DNA of 44,537 nt from Streptococcus sp. 68 (GTDB lineage Bacteria; Bacillota; Bacilli; Lactobacillales; Streptococcaceae). The stretch is from positions 1 to 44,537 of the forward strand of contig NZ_VMMX01000013.1 in the NCBI RefSeq assembly GCF_013277415.1, given 5' to 3'. Below, piece by piece: positions 8,007 through 18,300 of the stretch. Below the pieces are notes generated by a model. That model saw only the letters and a list, made by a program, of their open reading frames with translations. It did no database searches and had not been told where the DNA came from. Numbering within the stretch: the stretch's first letter is position 1; each line of letters begins with the position of its first letter. The position numbers and the translations under genes are program-made.

Positions 8007-8885
8007 TTATTCTTTAATAATAATATAAACTCCAGCAATAACGACAAGTGACGTAATAATTGTCAGCATATCTAGCGGTGCACCCAAGAAAACAACTGCG
8101 AACAAGACAGTCCAAACTACATAGCTTACGTTCAAACCTGTTGCCTTGGCTGGTTGCAAGCGATTGATAGCGATATAATAAGCCAAGTAGGAAATCATAT
8201 CAAAGGCTGCAAAGACAATCATGAGACCTAGCAATTGTCCATTGGCTACTGCGGTAAATGACTGATGAGAGAAGAGCACAATCACAAGATAGGACAAGAA
8301 TGAAGTCACTTGACGGATTAAGAGGGCTTCGATTTCACTCAATTCACTTTCCATGGCAAAGGAGCTAAGAACACTCTCACTTCCCCATGCAATGGCACAA
8401 ACCAAAGCACAGAGAATACCAATGTAGAAGGAATTAACCTGTTCAACCTTATAGGTCTGAGCAATTATCCCTCCAATAATCAAGACAATCCCAAATACAG
8501 TATTTTTTGAAATCTTGTGCTTCAAAAAGAAGAAAGCTAATAAAACTGAAATCGCAGGATAGATAGCGGATACTGATGAAGCTAAGGAACTTCCGATATA
8601 CTTAACCGCATAAAGATTGGCCTGCATACCGATAGGGCCTGCTAGCAAGGCTCCGATGATAACACTAACATTGCGAATATTTAAGAAAATTGAGAGGCGA
8701 ACTTTTCCTTCTTTTACCAAGAGAAAAGCTAGTAAGATAAAGATACTCAAGAAATCGTGAGCAGCGGCCACCACAAAGGGCGACAAATCTGTAAAAATCG
8801 AAAAGATATAAGCACTAATCGTTAGACCCAACCCCCAGAAAATACCTGAGAGTAGACCAAAAGAAACTCCATTTTTAGTTTTCAT
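8007..8885 (-). CDS. licB: Choline transporter LicB (DMT family)
   Basis: This 292-residue membrane protein has about ten hydrophobic segments in the EamA/drug-metabolite transporter pattern, starting GVSFGLLSGIFWGLGLTISA. In pneumococcus LicB imports choline for LicA. The start is taken at ATG 8885 (MKTKNGVSFG) because a GGAGG site lies 6 bases upstream. A further ATG at 8897 is part of that ribosome site. The gene overlaps the end of licA by 11 bases, implying translational coupling. Confidence 0.95.
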   Translation of the reverse strand: MKTKNGVSFGLLSGIFWGLGLTISAYIFSIFTDLSPFVVAAAHDFLSIFILLAFLLVKEGKVRLSIFLNIRNVSVIIGALLAGPIGMQANLYAVKYIGSSLASSVSAIYPAISVLLAFFFLKHKISKNTVFGIVLIIGGIIAQTYKVEQVNSFYIGILCALVCAIAWGSESVLSSFAMESELSEIEALLIRQVTSFLSYLVIVLFSHQSFTAVANGQLLGLMIVFAAFDMISYLAYYIAINRLQPAKATGLNVSYVVWTVLFAVVFLGAPLDMLTIITSLVVIAGVYIIIKE

Positions 8886-9744
8886 CTGAACCTCCATAAG
8901 AAGCCAAACCTTTGACAGCTCTTTGGTAACGACTCACACCATAGTCACCAAAATCTGCACCTTGCTCTTCTTTATAGACTGTCCATAAACTCCAAATGAT
9001 ATCTTGTAAAATTTTATAAATGGTAATCTTTTCTCGAGAGACAGGTGTTTGGTCACTCTCATAGTGAGACAAGAAGTCTTCTTCCTCTTGACGAGTGAAT
9101 TCAGACTCTAAAAAGAGGGCAGCCAAATCCCACATTGGATCGTTCATTGATGAATATTCCCAGTCAATCAGATAAAGTCGTCCTTGTGGTGACTCGATAA
9201 AGTTTTCAGGCACCAAATCGATATGACAAGATTTTCTGTCAACACCTAAGTCAGCCAGTCTTTTCTCTAAGGAGAAGACTTCTTCTCGAACAGTTTCATA
9301 GTTGGCATAAGGGATTTTCTCTTCAATCAAGGATTCGTATTTTTTGATTTCTTCAAAAGGAGCAAATTCTCCTCTTAATTCCTTGCCAGAAGCATGAATG
9401 GTTTGTAATATTGGAGCAATTTTATCAAATTTGGTCTTGATTGACCTTGAATCAAGCGTAATAGCAGATTCGATATACTCATTTACTTTGATACCAGCTT
9501 CAATATCAAAAAGATAATTTTTTACATCTAAGTCTAAATCCTTTAGTAGTTCAAGATTGTACTTTTCATCTTGTCGATTGATCAGTTTTTCTGTCCCTTT
9601 ACCAAAGAATTTAACAATGTATTGCTTATTTGTTGTTTTGACCAAATAGTTTTGATTGGTCATTCCCCCCAATTGTTCGACACTGAGGACTTCCTCTTCT
9701 TGACTAAGTAAGGAAGAAATTTTTTCTTTAATGATTTTCTCCAC
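8875..9744 (-). CDS. licA: Choline kinase LicA (Pck)
   Basis: This 289-residue enzyme phosphorylates choline with ATP, the first intracellular step after LicB uptake. It is an aminoglycoside-phosphotransferase/choline-kinase fold protein: nucleotide-loop segment GGMTNQNYLVK (26-36), Brenner-type motif CHIDLVPENF with His174, Asp176 and Asn181, and metal-binding LIDWEY (192-197). It lies between tarJ (16 bases upstream) and licB (11-base overlap). It is also known as pck in pneumococcus. Confidence 0.96.
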   Translation of the reverse strand: MEKIIKEKISSLLSQEEEVLSVEQLGGMTNQNYLVKTTNKQYIVKFFGKGTEKLINRQDEKYNLELLKDLDLDVKNYLFDIEAGIKVNEYIESAITLDSRSIKTKFDKIAPILQTIHASGKELRGEFAPFEEIKKYESLIEEKIPYANYETVREEVFSLEKRLADLGVDRKSCHIDLVPENFIESPQGRLYLIDWEYSSMNDPMWDLAALFLESEFTRQEEEDFLSHYESDQTPVSREKITIYKILQDIIWSLWTVYKEEQGADFGDYGVSRYQRAVKGLASYGGSDEN

Positions 9745-9760
9745 AATTAACCTCCAGCAC

Positions 9761-10783
9761 TTATACTTCCCACTTAAACACGGTTTTAAAGGCTGTGTTT
9801 AAATCGGTCGCAAAGACACGGTGAATATCTTTAATTTCTCTTACAGGTTCTTCTAGATAAAGGATATTTTTAAGACGATTGGCAAATTTCTTGACTTCCA
9901 TCATTTGGATGGCATTTTCAAAATCAATACGACCAGAACGAGAGGAACCAACCAAGAGCAAGCCTTTTTCTAAGGCATCGCGAGTATTGAGATTGACTTT
10001 ATATTCGCTAACTCCCATCATGAGAATTGTTCCCTGAGGACGAATGTAGCGAATTAGGTCATTTATAGCCGGTCCAGTACCATTACCACCACAACACTCA
10101 AAAGCATGGTCAAAGGCCAAATCTTCAGGAATATTATCAGTTATATAGCATTCTTTGGCAAAAGAGAAGAGTTCCAACTTTTCCCAATGACGACCAATAA
10201 CCACAATCTCTGCTTCTGGCAAAGTATAGTTGATAATATTGGCAACCACAAATGCTAAACTTCCATCTCCGATAACGGCGATTCGGTCTCGCTTACTATG
10301 AGCAAGAGTCAATAGGCGATTCATAGCGTGCATACCGACACTGACAAACTCTGTAATGGCTGCAACCGTGTCTTCAATAGCATCATAAGCCACCACACGG
10401 TCTTTAGGGAGAGAAACAAACTCTCTCATAAAGCCATCAAATCCACTAGACAAGAAATGGGTCCCTGTCATGTAGTTCTCATAGAATTCTTCATCACTCT
10501 GCATAGGAGGATGATTGGGAATCATGACAACTTTTTGCCCAACCTCGTAGGTTCCTGTCGGATCAGAAATAACGGTTCCACATGATTCGTGAATCATTGC
10601 CATTGGAAGTTTTTTATTCAAAATCTTTGGATCACGTTTCCCTTGGTAGTAACGCTGATCCGCATGACAGACCGCCATATAATTAGGACGGATAAGGATA
10701 TGATTTTCTTGGTCAATAGCCTCTTCCTGATATTTGACATTGATAAACTTGGGCTTAGTTAGTTGATAAATTTGATTAATCAT
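9761..10783 (-). CDS. tarJ: Ribulose-5-phosphate reductase TarJ (zinc-type alcohol dehydrogenase family)
   Basis: This 340-residue enzyme is predicted to reduce ribulose 5-phosphate to ribitol 5-phosphate with NADPH, feeding TarI for CDP-ribitol used in teichoic acid. Near the N terminus, NYMAVCHADQRYYQG carries the catalytic zinc Cys and its neighbouring residues, and MIHESCG follows. The nucleotide-binding segment is RIAVIGDGSLAFVVANII. I start at ATG 10783 (MINQIYQLTKPKF), which matches the pneumococcal protein. A TTG at 10801 would add six residues and lie inside the end of tarI. The gap to tarI is 4 bases. Confidence 0.95.
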   Translation of the reverse strand: MINQIYQLTKPKFINVKYQEEAIDQENHILIRPNYMAVCHADQRYYQGKRDPKILNKKLPMAMIHESCGTVISDPTGTYEVGQKVVMIPNHPPMQSDEEFYENYMTGTHFLSSGFDGFMREFVSLPKDRVVAYDAIEDTVAAITEFVSVGMHAMNRLLTLAHSKRDRIAVIGDGSLAFVVANIINYTLPEAEIVVIGRHWEKLELFSFAKECYITDNIPEDLAFDHAFECCGGNGTGPAINDLIRYIRPQGTILMMGVSEYKVNLNTRDALEKGLLLVGSSRSGRIDFENAIQMMEVKKFANRLKNILYLEEPVREIKDIHRVFATDLNTAFKTVFKWEV

Positions 10784-10787
10784 TTTA

Positions 10788-11495
10788 CTAGTCTTTCTCA
10801 ATCATACTTTTTGCAATCTTCAAATCTGTTACGGTTGTAATCTTCAGATTTGAGTATTCACCTTTGGCCAAGGCCACATCTTTTCCTTTGATCACAAAGA
10901 TTTTACATGCATCTGTCAAGATTTCTTTCTCTTCAGCAGACAGAGAGCCATAAAGGTCCATGAAGTCCTTGCAACGGAATGTTTGAGGTGTTTGTCCTTG
11001 ATAAAGGTGAGCACGATTTGGAATATCTGTAATGAATTGACCATTGGTACTTTCAACGATAGTATCAACCGCTTCTACCACTGTGTCCACTGCGTCATGA
11101 TTCTGGGCAAGTTGGATATTGTCCTGAATCATGCGAAGCGTAATAAATGGACGAACAGAATCGTGTGTAACAACGATATCCTCTGGAGTAAGCGGACGAT
11201 AAGAATCAATGGCTTCAATGATTTTCTCAATACTTGTATTGCGGTCAGCACCACCCTTTGTAATGATGATACGTTCCTTATGAAGAGGAAGATATTTATC
11301 TACAAGATCTTCTGCATGAGAAACCCAGTCTCCATGAACCCCAACTACAATTTTTTCAATACTTGGTTCCAAGACAAATTTTTCAATTGTATGAATCAAG
11401 ATAGGTCGATCACCTAGCTCTAAAAATTGTTTTGGCAAGTTACTGATTCCCATGCGTGTGCCAGTTCCACCGGCAAGAATTCCTGCATAAATCAT
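10788..11495 (-). CDS. tarI: Ribitol-5-phosphate cytidylyltransferase TarI
   Basis: This 235-residue IspD/TarI-family enzyme makes CDP-ribitol from CTP and ribitol 5-phosphate. The N-terminal motif AGILAGGTGTRMGISNLPKQ and the later VTHDSVRPFI (metal and substrate contacts) are intact. It is the first gene of the leftward lic1 operon, with AAGGAGAAAA before ATG 11495 and an extended -10 promoter upstream. TarI and TarJ act together, and the gene order is the pneumococcal one. Confidence 0.95.
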   Translation of the reverse strand: MIYAGILAGGTGTRMGISNLPKQFLELGDRPILIHTIEKFVLEPSIEKIVVGVHGDWVSHAEDLVDKYLPLHKERIIITKGGADRNTSIEKIIEAIDSYRPLTPEDIVVTHDSVRPFITLRMIQDNIQLAQNHDAVDTVVEAVDTIVESTNGQFITDIPNRAHLYQGQTPQTFRCKDFMDLYGSLSAEEKEILTDACKIFVIKGKDVALAKGEYSNLKITTVTDLKIAKSMIEKD

Positions 11496-11536
11496 CTATT
11501 TTCTCCTTTGTCTTACTAAAAAAACTTATTCTCTCT

Positions 11537-11547
11537 ATTATACCACA
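11537..11547 (-). promoter_or_regulatory. Extended -10 promoter for the tarIJ-licABC operon
   Basis: Minus-strand TGTGGTATAAT places the hexamer at about 11537-11542. The preceding TG motif compensates for an unclear -35. The start codon is 41 bases downstream. Confidence 0.55.
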
Positions 11548-11769
11548 ATCTAGTCCTATCATGAAAGAAATACCGGCCCTCCCGTTCTAGAATAGAAGGA
11601 TTAAGGAGTTCTATTATTCAAAGAAACTAGTCCACTTCTAGTAATGACTTGGAATTCTGTAGTCATTACCAATAAATGGCTGTGAAATTTTAGAGTTCTC
11701 CAGAATAATATAGTTTTCTTAAAGAAAACTTAAAATTAAGCTTTGAAACTTCAAAGTGATTACTTGACT

Positions 11770-11875
11770 TATACTCAATGAAAATCAAAAAGCAAGCTAG
11801 GAAGCTAGCCGTAAGCTGTACTTGAGTACGGTAAGGCGACGCTGACGTGGTTTGAAGAGATTTTCGAAGAGTATT
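11770..11875 (+). repeat. BOX element (boxC plus boxA, no clear boxB)
   Basis: The block starts ATACTCAATGAAAATCAAA and ends GATTTTCGAAGAGTA. It contains GGTAAGGCGACGCTGACG, which matches the BOX-PCR primer target of boxA. GAAGCTAGCCGTAAGC marks boxC. Such elements are dispersed in S. pneumoniae and relatives. This one sits between the divergent lic1 transcripts, ending 35 bases before the tacF -10. Confidence 0.9.
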
Positions 11876-11906
11876 ACTGCCCTTCATTTCTTATTAGCTG
11901 ACTTTA

Positions 11907-11915
11907 TGATATAAT
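11907..11915 (+). promoter_or_regulatory. Extended -10 promoter for tacF-licD1-licD2
   Basis: TGATATAAT (hexamer 11910-11915) lies 20 bases before the tacF start, with an ACGAGGT ribosome site between them. No good -35 is visible, and the BOX element occupies the upstream DNA. Confidence 0.6.
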
Positions 11916-11934
11916 GAAAAACGAGGTAAATTGA

Positions 11935-13422
11935 ATGAAAAGTATAAAATTAAATGCTCTATCTTACATGGGAATCCGTGTCTTAAATATTATTTTTCCC
12001 ATCCTAACTGGAACCTATGTCGCGCGTGTCTTGGATCGAACTGACTATGGTTACTTCAACTCTGTCGACACTATTTTGTCATTTTTCTTGCCCTTTGCGA
12101 CTTATGGGGTCTATAACTACGGTTTACGGGCCATCAGTAATGTCAAGGATAACAAAAAAGATCTGAATAGAACCTTCTCCAGTCTTTTTTATTTGTGCAT
12201 TGCTTGTACGATTTTGACTACCGCTGTCTATATCCTTGCCTATCCTCTCTTCTTTACAGATAATCCAATCGTCAAAAAAGTCTACCTTGTTATGGGAATT
12301 CAACTCATTGCCCAGATTTTTTCAATCGAGTGGGTCAATGAAGCTCTGGAAAATTACAGTTTTCTCTTTTACAAGACTGCCTTCATCCGTATCCTGATGC
12401 TGGTCTCTATTTTCCTGTTTGTCAAAAATGAACACGATATTGTTGTCTATACACTTGTGATGAGTTTATCGACACTAATTAACTATCTGATTAGTTATTT
12501 TTGGATTAAAAGAGACATTAAGCTTGTTAAGATTCACCTAAGTGATTTTAAACCGCTCTTTCTCCCTCTGACAGCCATGTTGGTCTTTGCTAATGCCAAT
12601 ATGCTCTTCACATTTTTGGATCGTCTCTTCCTCGTTAAAACAGGGATTGATGTCAACGTTAGTTACTATACCATGGCTCAACGAATTGTGACCGTTATAG
12701 CTGGTGTTGTAACAGGAGCTATCGGAGTGAGTGTGCCTCGTCTCAGTTACTATCTAGGAAAAGGCGATAAGGAAGCCTATGTCGCCCTTGTTAACAGAGG
12801 CAGTCGAATCTTTAACTTCTTTATCATCCCACTGAGCTTTGGTCTCATGGTTTTAGGACCAAATGCCATCCTACTTTACGGTAGTGAAAAATATATCGGA
12901 GGCGGTATCTTAACCTCTCTCTTCGCTTTTCGGACGATTATCCTGGCACTAGATACCATTCTTGGTTCCCAAATTCTCTTTACAAATGGTTATGAAAAAC
13001 GTATCACAGTTTACACAGTCTTTGCTGGATTACTCAATTTGGGCTTAAATAGTCTCCTCTTTTTCAACCATATCGTGGCTCCTGAATACTATTTACTGAC
13101 AACTATGCTATCAGAGGCCTCTCTACTTGTTTTCTATATCATTTTCATCCATAGAAAACAACTCATCCACTTAGGACATATCTTTAGCTATACTGTTCGA
13201 TACTCGCTCTTTTCACTTTCCTTTGTAGCAATTTATTTCCTGATCAATTTCGTGTATCCTGTGGATATGGTCATTAATTTGCCATTTTTGATTAATACTG
13301 GTTTGATTGTCTTGATATCAGCTATCTCTTATATTGGTCTACTCGTCTTTACAAAAGATAGCATTTTCTATGAATTTTTAAACCATGTCCTAGCCTTAAA
13401 AAGTAAATTCAAAAAATCATAG
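11935..13422 (+). CDS. tacF: Teichoic acid flippase TacF
   Basis: This 495-residue polytopic membrane protein has about fourteen hydrophobic segments and belongs to the polysaccharide-flippase (Wzx/MATE-like) superfamily. In pneumococcus TacF moves undecaprenyl-linked teichoic acid chains across the membrane and is selective for phosphocholine-decorated chains, so it links growth to choline. Alleles of this gene can relax that choline requirement. It begins MKSIKLNALSYMGIRVLNIIFPILTGTY, typical of the family. It is first in the rightward lic1 operon, with licD1 9 bases downstream. Confidence 0.95.
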   Translation: MKSIKLNALSYMGIRVLNIIFPILTGTYVARVLDRTDYGYFNSVDTILSFFLPFATYGVYNYGLRAISNVKDNKKDLNRTFSSLFYLCIACTILTTAVYILAYPLFFTDNPIVKKVYLVMGIQLIAQIFSIEWVNEALENYSFLFYKTAFIRILMLVSIFLFVKNEHDIVVYTLVMSLSTLINYLISYFWIKRDIKLVKIHLSDFKPLFLPLTAMLVFANANMLFTFLDRLFLVKTGIDVNVSYYTMAQRIVTVIAGVVTGAIGVSVPRLSYYLGKGDKEAYVALVNRGSRIFNFFIIPLSFGLMVLGPNAILLYGSEKYIGGGILTSLFAFRTIILALDTILGSQILFTNGYEKRITVYTVFAGLLNLGLNSLLFFNHIVAPEYYLLTTMLSEASLLVFYIIFIHRKQLIHLGHIFSYTVRYSLFSLSFVAIYFLINFVYPVDMVINLPFLINTGLIVLISAISYIGLLVFTKDSIFYEFLNHVLALKSKFKKS

Positions 13423-13431
13423 GAGTTTAAA

Positions 13432-14235
13432 ATGAAACAACTAACCATTGAAGATGCCAAACAAATTGAATTAGAAATTTTGGATTATATTGATACTCTC
13501 TGTAAAAAGCACAATATCAACTATATTATTAACTACGGTACTCTGATTGGGGCGGTTCGACATGAGGGCTTTATTCCTTGGGACGACGATATTGATTTGT
13601 CCATGCCTCGAGAAGACTACCAACGATTTATAAACATTTTTCAAAAGGAAAAAAGCAAATATAAGCTCCTTTCCTTAGAAACTGATAAGAACTACTTTAA
13701 CAACTTTATCAAAATAACTGACAGTACGACTAAAATTATTGATACTCGAAATACAAAAACCTATGAGTCTGGTGTTTTTATCGATATTTTCCCTATGGAT
13801 CGCTTTGATGATCCTAAGGTCATTGATACTTGTTATAAGCTGGAAAGCTTCAAACTTCTATCTTTCAGTAAACATAAAAATATTGTCTATAAAGATAACC
13901 TTTTAAAAGATTGGATACGAACAGCCTTTTGGTTGCTCCTTCGACCTGTTTCTCCTCGTTATTTCGCACATAAAATCGAGAAAGAAATTCAAAAATATAG
14001 CCGTGAGAATGGGCAGTATATGGCTTTTATCCCTTCTAAATTTAAGGAAAAGGAAATCTTTCCAAGTGGTACTTTTGATAAAACAATCGATTTGCCCTTT
14101 GAGAATTTAAGCCTTCCCGCACCTGAAAAATATGATACTATTTTGACACAATTTTATGGGGATTATATGACCTTGCCATCTGAAGAAAAACGCTTCTACA
14201 GTCATGAATTTCATGCCTACAAATTGGAGGATTAG
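13432..14235 (+). CDS. licD1: Phosphocholine transferase LicD1
   Basis: This 267-residue LicD-family transferase moves phosphocholine from CDP-choline onto a teichoic acid sugar. Signature NYGTLIGAVRHEGFIPWDDD is at about 34-53, with Asp51-53 and Asp55 as metal ligands. A second acidic motif is FIDIFPMDRFD. It is followed by licD2 with a single base between the stop and the next ATG. Based on gene order this corresponds to pneumococcal licD1. Confidence 0.95.
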   Translation: MKQLTIEDAKQIELEILDYIDTLCKKHNINYIINYGTLIGAVRHEGFIPWDDDIDLSMPREDYQRFINIFQKEKSKYKLLSLETDKNYFNNFIKITDSTTKIIDTRNTKTYESGVFIDIFPMDRFDDPKVIDTCYKLESFKLLSFSKHKNIVYKDNLLKDWIRTAFWLLLRPVSPRYFAHKIEKEIQKYSRENGQYMAFIPSKFKEKEIFPSGTFDKTIDLPFENLSLPAPEKYDTILTQFYGDYMTLPSEEKRFYSHEFHAYKLED

Positions 14236-14236
14236 G

Positions 14237-15046
14237 ATGCAATATTTAGAAAAAGAAGAAATTAAAGAAATTCAACTAGCTCTGCTAGACTATATTGATG
14301 AGACTTGTAAGAAACATGATATTCCTTATTTTCTCAGTTATGGAACCATGCTTGGAGCCATCCGCCACAAAGGTATGATTCCTTGGGATGATGATATTGA
14401 TATTTCCCTTTATCGTGAGGATTATGAGCGTTTACTAAAGATTATTGAAGAAGAAGATCATCCACGTTATAAGGTTCTCTCTTACGACACTTCTTCTTGG
14501 TACTTCCATAATTTCGCATCGATTTTAGACACTTCTACTGTTATCGAAGACCATGTTAAGTACAAGCGTCATGATACCAGCCTTTTCATCGATGTCTTCC
14601 CAATTGATCGATTTACAGACTTGAGCATTGTCGACAAGAGCTATAAGTATGTAGCTCTTCGTCAACTAGCTTATATCAAAAAATCACGCGCAGTTCACGG
14701 TGATAGCAAGTTAAAAGATTTTCTAAGATTATGTAGCTGGTACGCCCTCCGAGTGGTCAATCCCCGTTACTTTTACAAGAAAATTGATCAGCTGGTCAAA
14801 AATGCTGCAACCAGCACTCCTCAATATGAGGGAGGAATTGGTATTGGTAAAGAAGGAATGAAAGAAGTCTTCCCAGTTGATACCTTTAAAGAACTCATCT
14901 TAACTGAGTTTGAAGGTCGTATGTTACCAGTTCCAAAAAAATATGACCAATTTTTAACCCAGATGTATGGGGATTATATGACACCACCATCAAAGGAGAT
15001 GCAAGAATGGTATAGCCACAGTATTAAAGCTTATCGCAAAAGCTGA
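14237..15046 (+). CDS. licD2: Phosphocholine transferase LicD2
   Basis: This 269-residue paralogue of LicD1 has signature SYGTMLGAIRHKGMIPWDDD at 34-53 and FIDVFPIDRFT further on. It is predicted to add the second phosphocholine of each teichoic acid repeat. I use ATG 14237 (MQYLEKEEIK), preceded by TTGGAGGATTAGG. An earlier in-frame ATG at 14204 lies within licD1 and lacks a ribosome site. The two LicD copies are clearly duplicated from a common ancestor but have diverged strongly. Confidence 0.95.
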   Translation: MQYLEKEEIKEIQLALLDYIDETCKKHDIPYFLSYGTMLGAIRHKGMIPWDDDIDISLYREDYERLLKIIEEEDHPRYKVLSYDTSSWYFHNFASILDTSTVIEDHVKYKRHDTSLFIDVFPIDRFTDLSIVDKSYKYVALRQLAYIKKSRAVHGDSKLKDFLRLCSWYALRVVNPRYFYKKIDQLVKNAATSTPQYEGGIGIGKEGMKEVFPVDTFKELILTEFEGRMLPVPKKYDQFLTQMYGDYMTPPSKEMQEWYSHSIKAYRKS

Positions 15047-15127
15047 TTGATGGCAATTATACAAAGTATTGAGTGAGACTTGGAAAAAACTCAATTGCAG
15101 GAAAAAATGAAGTAAGTCCCCCCACAA

Positions 15128-15178
15128 TAAAACGCATAATATCAAGGCTTTCGGCACCTGATATTATGCGTTTTCCTT
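15128..15178 (+). terminator. Intrinsic terminator after licD2
   Basis: AAAACGCATAATATCA and TGATATTATGCGTTTT form a perfect 16-base stem around a 14-base loop (15129-15174). The arms are related to the hairpin arms at 34667-34680 and 34757-34770. Confidence 0.8.
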
Positions 15179-15216
15179 ATCTTCTTAAAGACCTTTTGTC
15201 CAACTTATTTTCCTAT

Positions 15217-15324
15217 TTATACTCTTCGAAAATCTCTTCAAACCGTGTCAATGTCGCCTTGCCATACTCAAGTACAGCCTGCGACTAGTTTCCTAGTTTG
15301 CTCTTTGATTTTCATTGAGTATTA
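15217..15324 (-). repeat. BOX element (boxA plus boxC) abutting the carB stop
   Basis: The block begins TATACTCTTCGAAAATC and ends GATTTTCATTGAGTATTA, with GTCGCCTTGCC and CTAGTTTCCTAGTTTG between. It is the reverse of the element at 11770-11875. Its last bases coincide with the carB stop codon (15322-15324). Confidence 0.9.
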
Positions 15325-18300
15325 AATTGCTTCTGTGACAAAACTACGGCTTTCCAATACTTTGAGCATGGCGTTAGCTGTATCTAGAGCTGTGAAGAGG
15401 GGCACTCCATGTTCAATAGCTGAACGGCGAATCTGCTCACCATCTTCATCAGCAGTTCGTTTAGTTCCTACTGTATTAATGATAGCTTGAATTCTTCCTT
15501 TGCGAACAAAACTTGGAATATCCTTATCGTCATCACCAATCTTACCAACTGGTTGAGCTTGCAGACCATGACTAGCAAAGAAGGCTGCTGTCCCTTCTGT
15601 CGCGAGGATTCCATAGCCAATATTTTGGAAACGATGAGCCAAGTCCAAGGCTTCTTCTTTGGCATCATCAGCGATGGTAAATACAACGTTACCAAAGGTT
15701 GGCAAGTGTAAGTAAGAAGCTTCAAAGGCCTTATAAAGAGCTTTTTCCAAAGTAGCATCAGAACCCATAACTTCACCTGTTGACTTCATTTCAGGACCAA
15801 GTAAGCTGTCTACCTTAGCTAGTTTGGTAAAGGAGAAGACAGGTGCCTTGATATGAACGCGGGTGCTTTCAGGGTAAAGTCCATCTTGGTAGCCAAGTTC
15901 TTCAAGGTTTTGACCAAGAATGAGCTTGGTCGCTACTTGAGCCATAGGAATATTAGTTATCTTAGAAAGGAATGGAACGGTACGGCTGGCACGTGGATTG
16001 ACCTCAATAACGTAGACTTTTTCATCCTTGATAACAAACTGAATGTTCATCATTCCAAGACAGTTGAGGCCGATTGCTAGGCGTTTGGTGTAGTCTGCGA
16101 TGGTTTCCTGCACCTTTTGAGACAAGGTTTGCGGAGGGTAAACAGCCATTGAGTCACCTGAGTGGACACCAGCACGTTCGATATGCTCCATGATACCTGG
16201 GATAAGGACATTTTCACCATCTGAGATGGCATCAACTTCGCACTCCTGACCAACGATATAAGAATCGACAAGAACTGGGTGGTCTGGACTAGCCTTAACC
16301 GCTGTACGCATGTAAGAACGAAGATCTTCTTCATTTTCTACGATTTCCATAGCACGACCACCCAAGACATAAGATGGGCGAACGAGGACTGGGAAGCCAA
16401 TCTTGCGAGCTGCAAAAACTGCTTCTTCTTCATTGGTAGCCGTTTGTCCTGGTGGCTGTGGAATATCCAAATCTTTAAGAGCTTGCTCGAAGAGGTCACG
16501 GTCTTCGGCGCGGTCTAGGTCAGAAACTTGCGTACCAAGGATGGTCACACCTGCTTTTGCCAATGGCTCCGCAAGGTTGATAGCTGTTTGACCACCAAAC
16601 TGAACGATGACGCCCTTTGGTTGCTCCAAGTCAATGACATTCATAACATCTTCGAATGTCAATGGCTCAAAGTAAAGCTTATCTGATACAGAGAAGTCTG
16701 TAGAAACGGTCTCTGGGTTTGAGTTCATGATGATGGCTTCATAGCCAGCCGCCTGAATAGCCTTAACCGAGTGAACAGTTGCGTAGTCAAACTCAACCCC
16801 TTGACCTATACGGATTGGACCTGAACCTAGGACTAGGACAGATTCCTTATCAGACTTGATAGACTCGTTTTCCCAACCATAGGTTGAATAGAAATATGGT
16901 GTTTCAGAGTCAAATTCTGCCGCACAAGTATCGACCATCTTATAAACAGGAACAATCTTGTTTTCCAAACGAAGTTGGCGAACTTGGTCAGCAGTCGTTT
17001 TCCATAGTTCAGCAATCTTACGGTCTGAGAATCCATTGAGTTTGGCAGTTTTCAAAACTTCTAGATTTTGTGGATGGGCACCCAACTCCTGCTCAATTTC
17101 AAAGATGTGCAAGAGTTTATCAAGATAGAAGATATCAATCTTGGTCAATTCAGCAATTTCTTCTGGTGTGTAGCCACGACGAATTGCTTCTGATACGTAG
17201 AAGAGACGGTCATCCTGGGCTTTGACTACTTTTTCAATCAAGGCATCATCCGAAACAGATGCAAGTTCAGGCATTTCATTGTGGTGCACACCAATTTCAA
17301 GGGAACGACAAGCTTTAAGGAGAGATTCTTCGATGTTACGGCCAATCGCCATGACTTCTCCAGTCGCCTTCATCTGGGTACCTAGACGGCGCTCACCTTT
17401 TTCAAACTTGTCAAATGGGAAACGTGGAATCTTGGCAACGACATAGTCGAGAGCTGGTTCAAACATGGCATAGGTTGAACCTGTGACTGGGTTGATAACC
17501 TCATCCAAGGTCAAGCCAACTGCAATCTTGGCAGCCAATTTTGCAATCGGATAACCTGTTGCTTTTGAAGCAAGAGCTGACGAACGGGATACACGTGGAT
17601 TTACTTCAATGACGTAATACTTAAAGCTGTGTGGATCAAGGGCTAGCTGAACGTTACATCCACCTTCAATCTTAAGGGCACGAATGATGCTCAAGCTCGC
17701 ATCACGAAGCATTTGGTTTTCATAGTCTGACATGGTTTGCGCAGGAGCAAATACAATGGAATCCCCTGTGTGAATCCCAACTGGGTCAAAGTTTTCCATG
17801 TTACAAACAACCAAAGCATTGTCAGCTGAGTCACGCATCACTTCGTATTCGATTTCCTTGAAACCTGCAATCGAACGCTCAATCAAACATTGGGTCACAG
17901 GTGATAATTTCAAACCATTTTCAGCGATTTCACGCAATTCTTCCTCGTTGGCACACATACCACCACCAGTACCGCCAAGGGTAAAGGCTGGACGAACGAT
18001 AACTGGGTAACCAATTGTCGCTGCAAAGGCAACAGCTTCTTCGACTGTGTTGACAATTTCAGATTCTGGAATTGGTTGGTTGAGCTCTTCCATCAATTGT
18101 TTAAAGAGGTCACGGTCCTCCGCTTGGTCAATGGCAGATAATTTGGTACCCAGAAGTTCTACCCCAAGCTCATCTAGGATACCGTTTTTAGACAATTCCA
18201 TGGCCATATTGAGCCCTGTCTGACCACCAAGCGTTGGCAGCAAGGCATCTGGACGCTCCTTACGAAGAATACGAGTCACAAACTCAAGTGTAATCGGTTC

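Noticed and set aside
8886..8897. Upstream ATG for licB
   Set aside because: This ATG overlaps the GGAGG site that serves ATG 8885, and family members start at the latter.
11690..11887. 65-codon minus-strand frame between tarI and tacF
   Set aside because: It lies largely inside the BOX element and has no coding features.
15073..15288. 71-codon frame after licD2
   Set aside because: It runs through the licD2 terminator and the BOX element; coding is not plausible.
15487..18010. Several antisense frames within carB
   Set aside because: They mirror the codon structure of a long conserved gene and carry no independent start signals.
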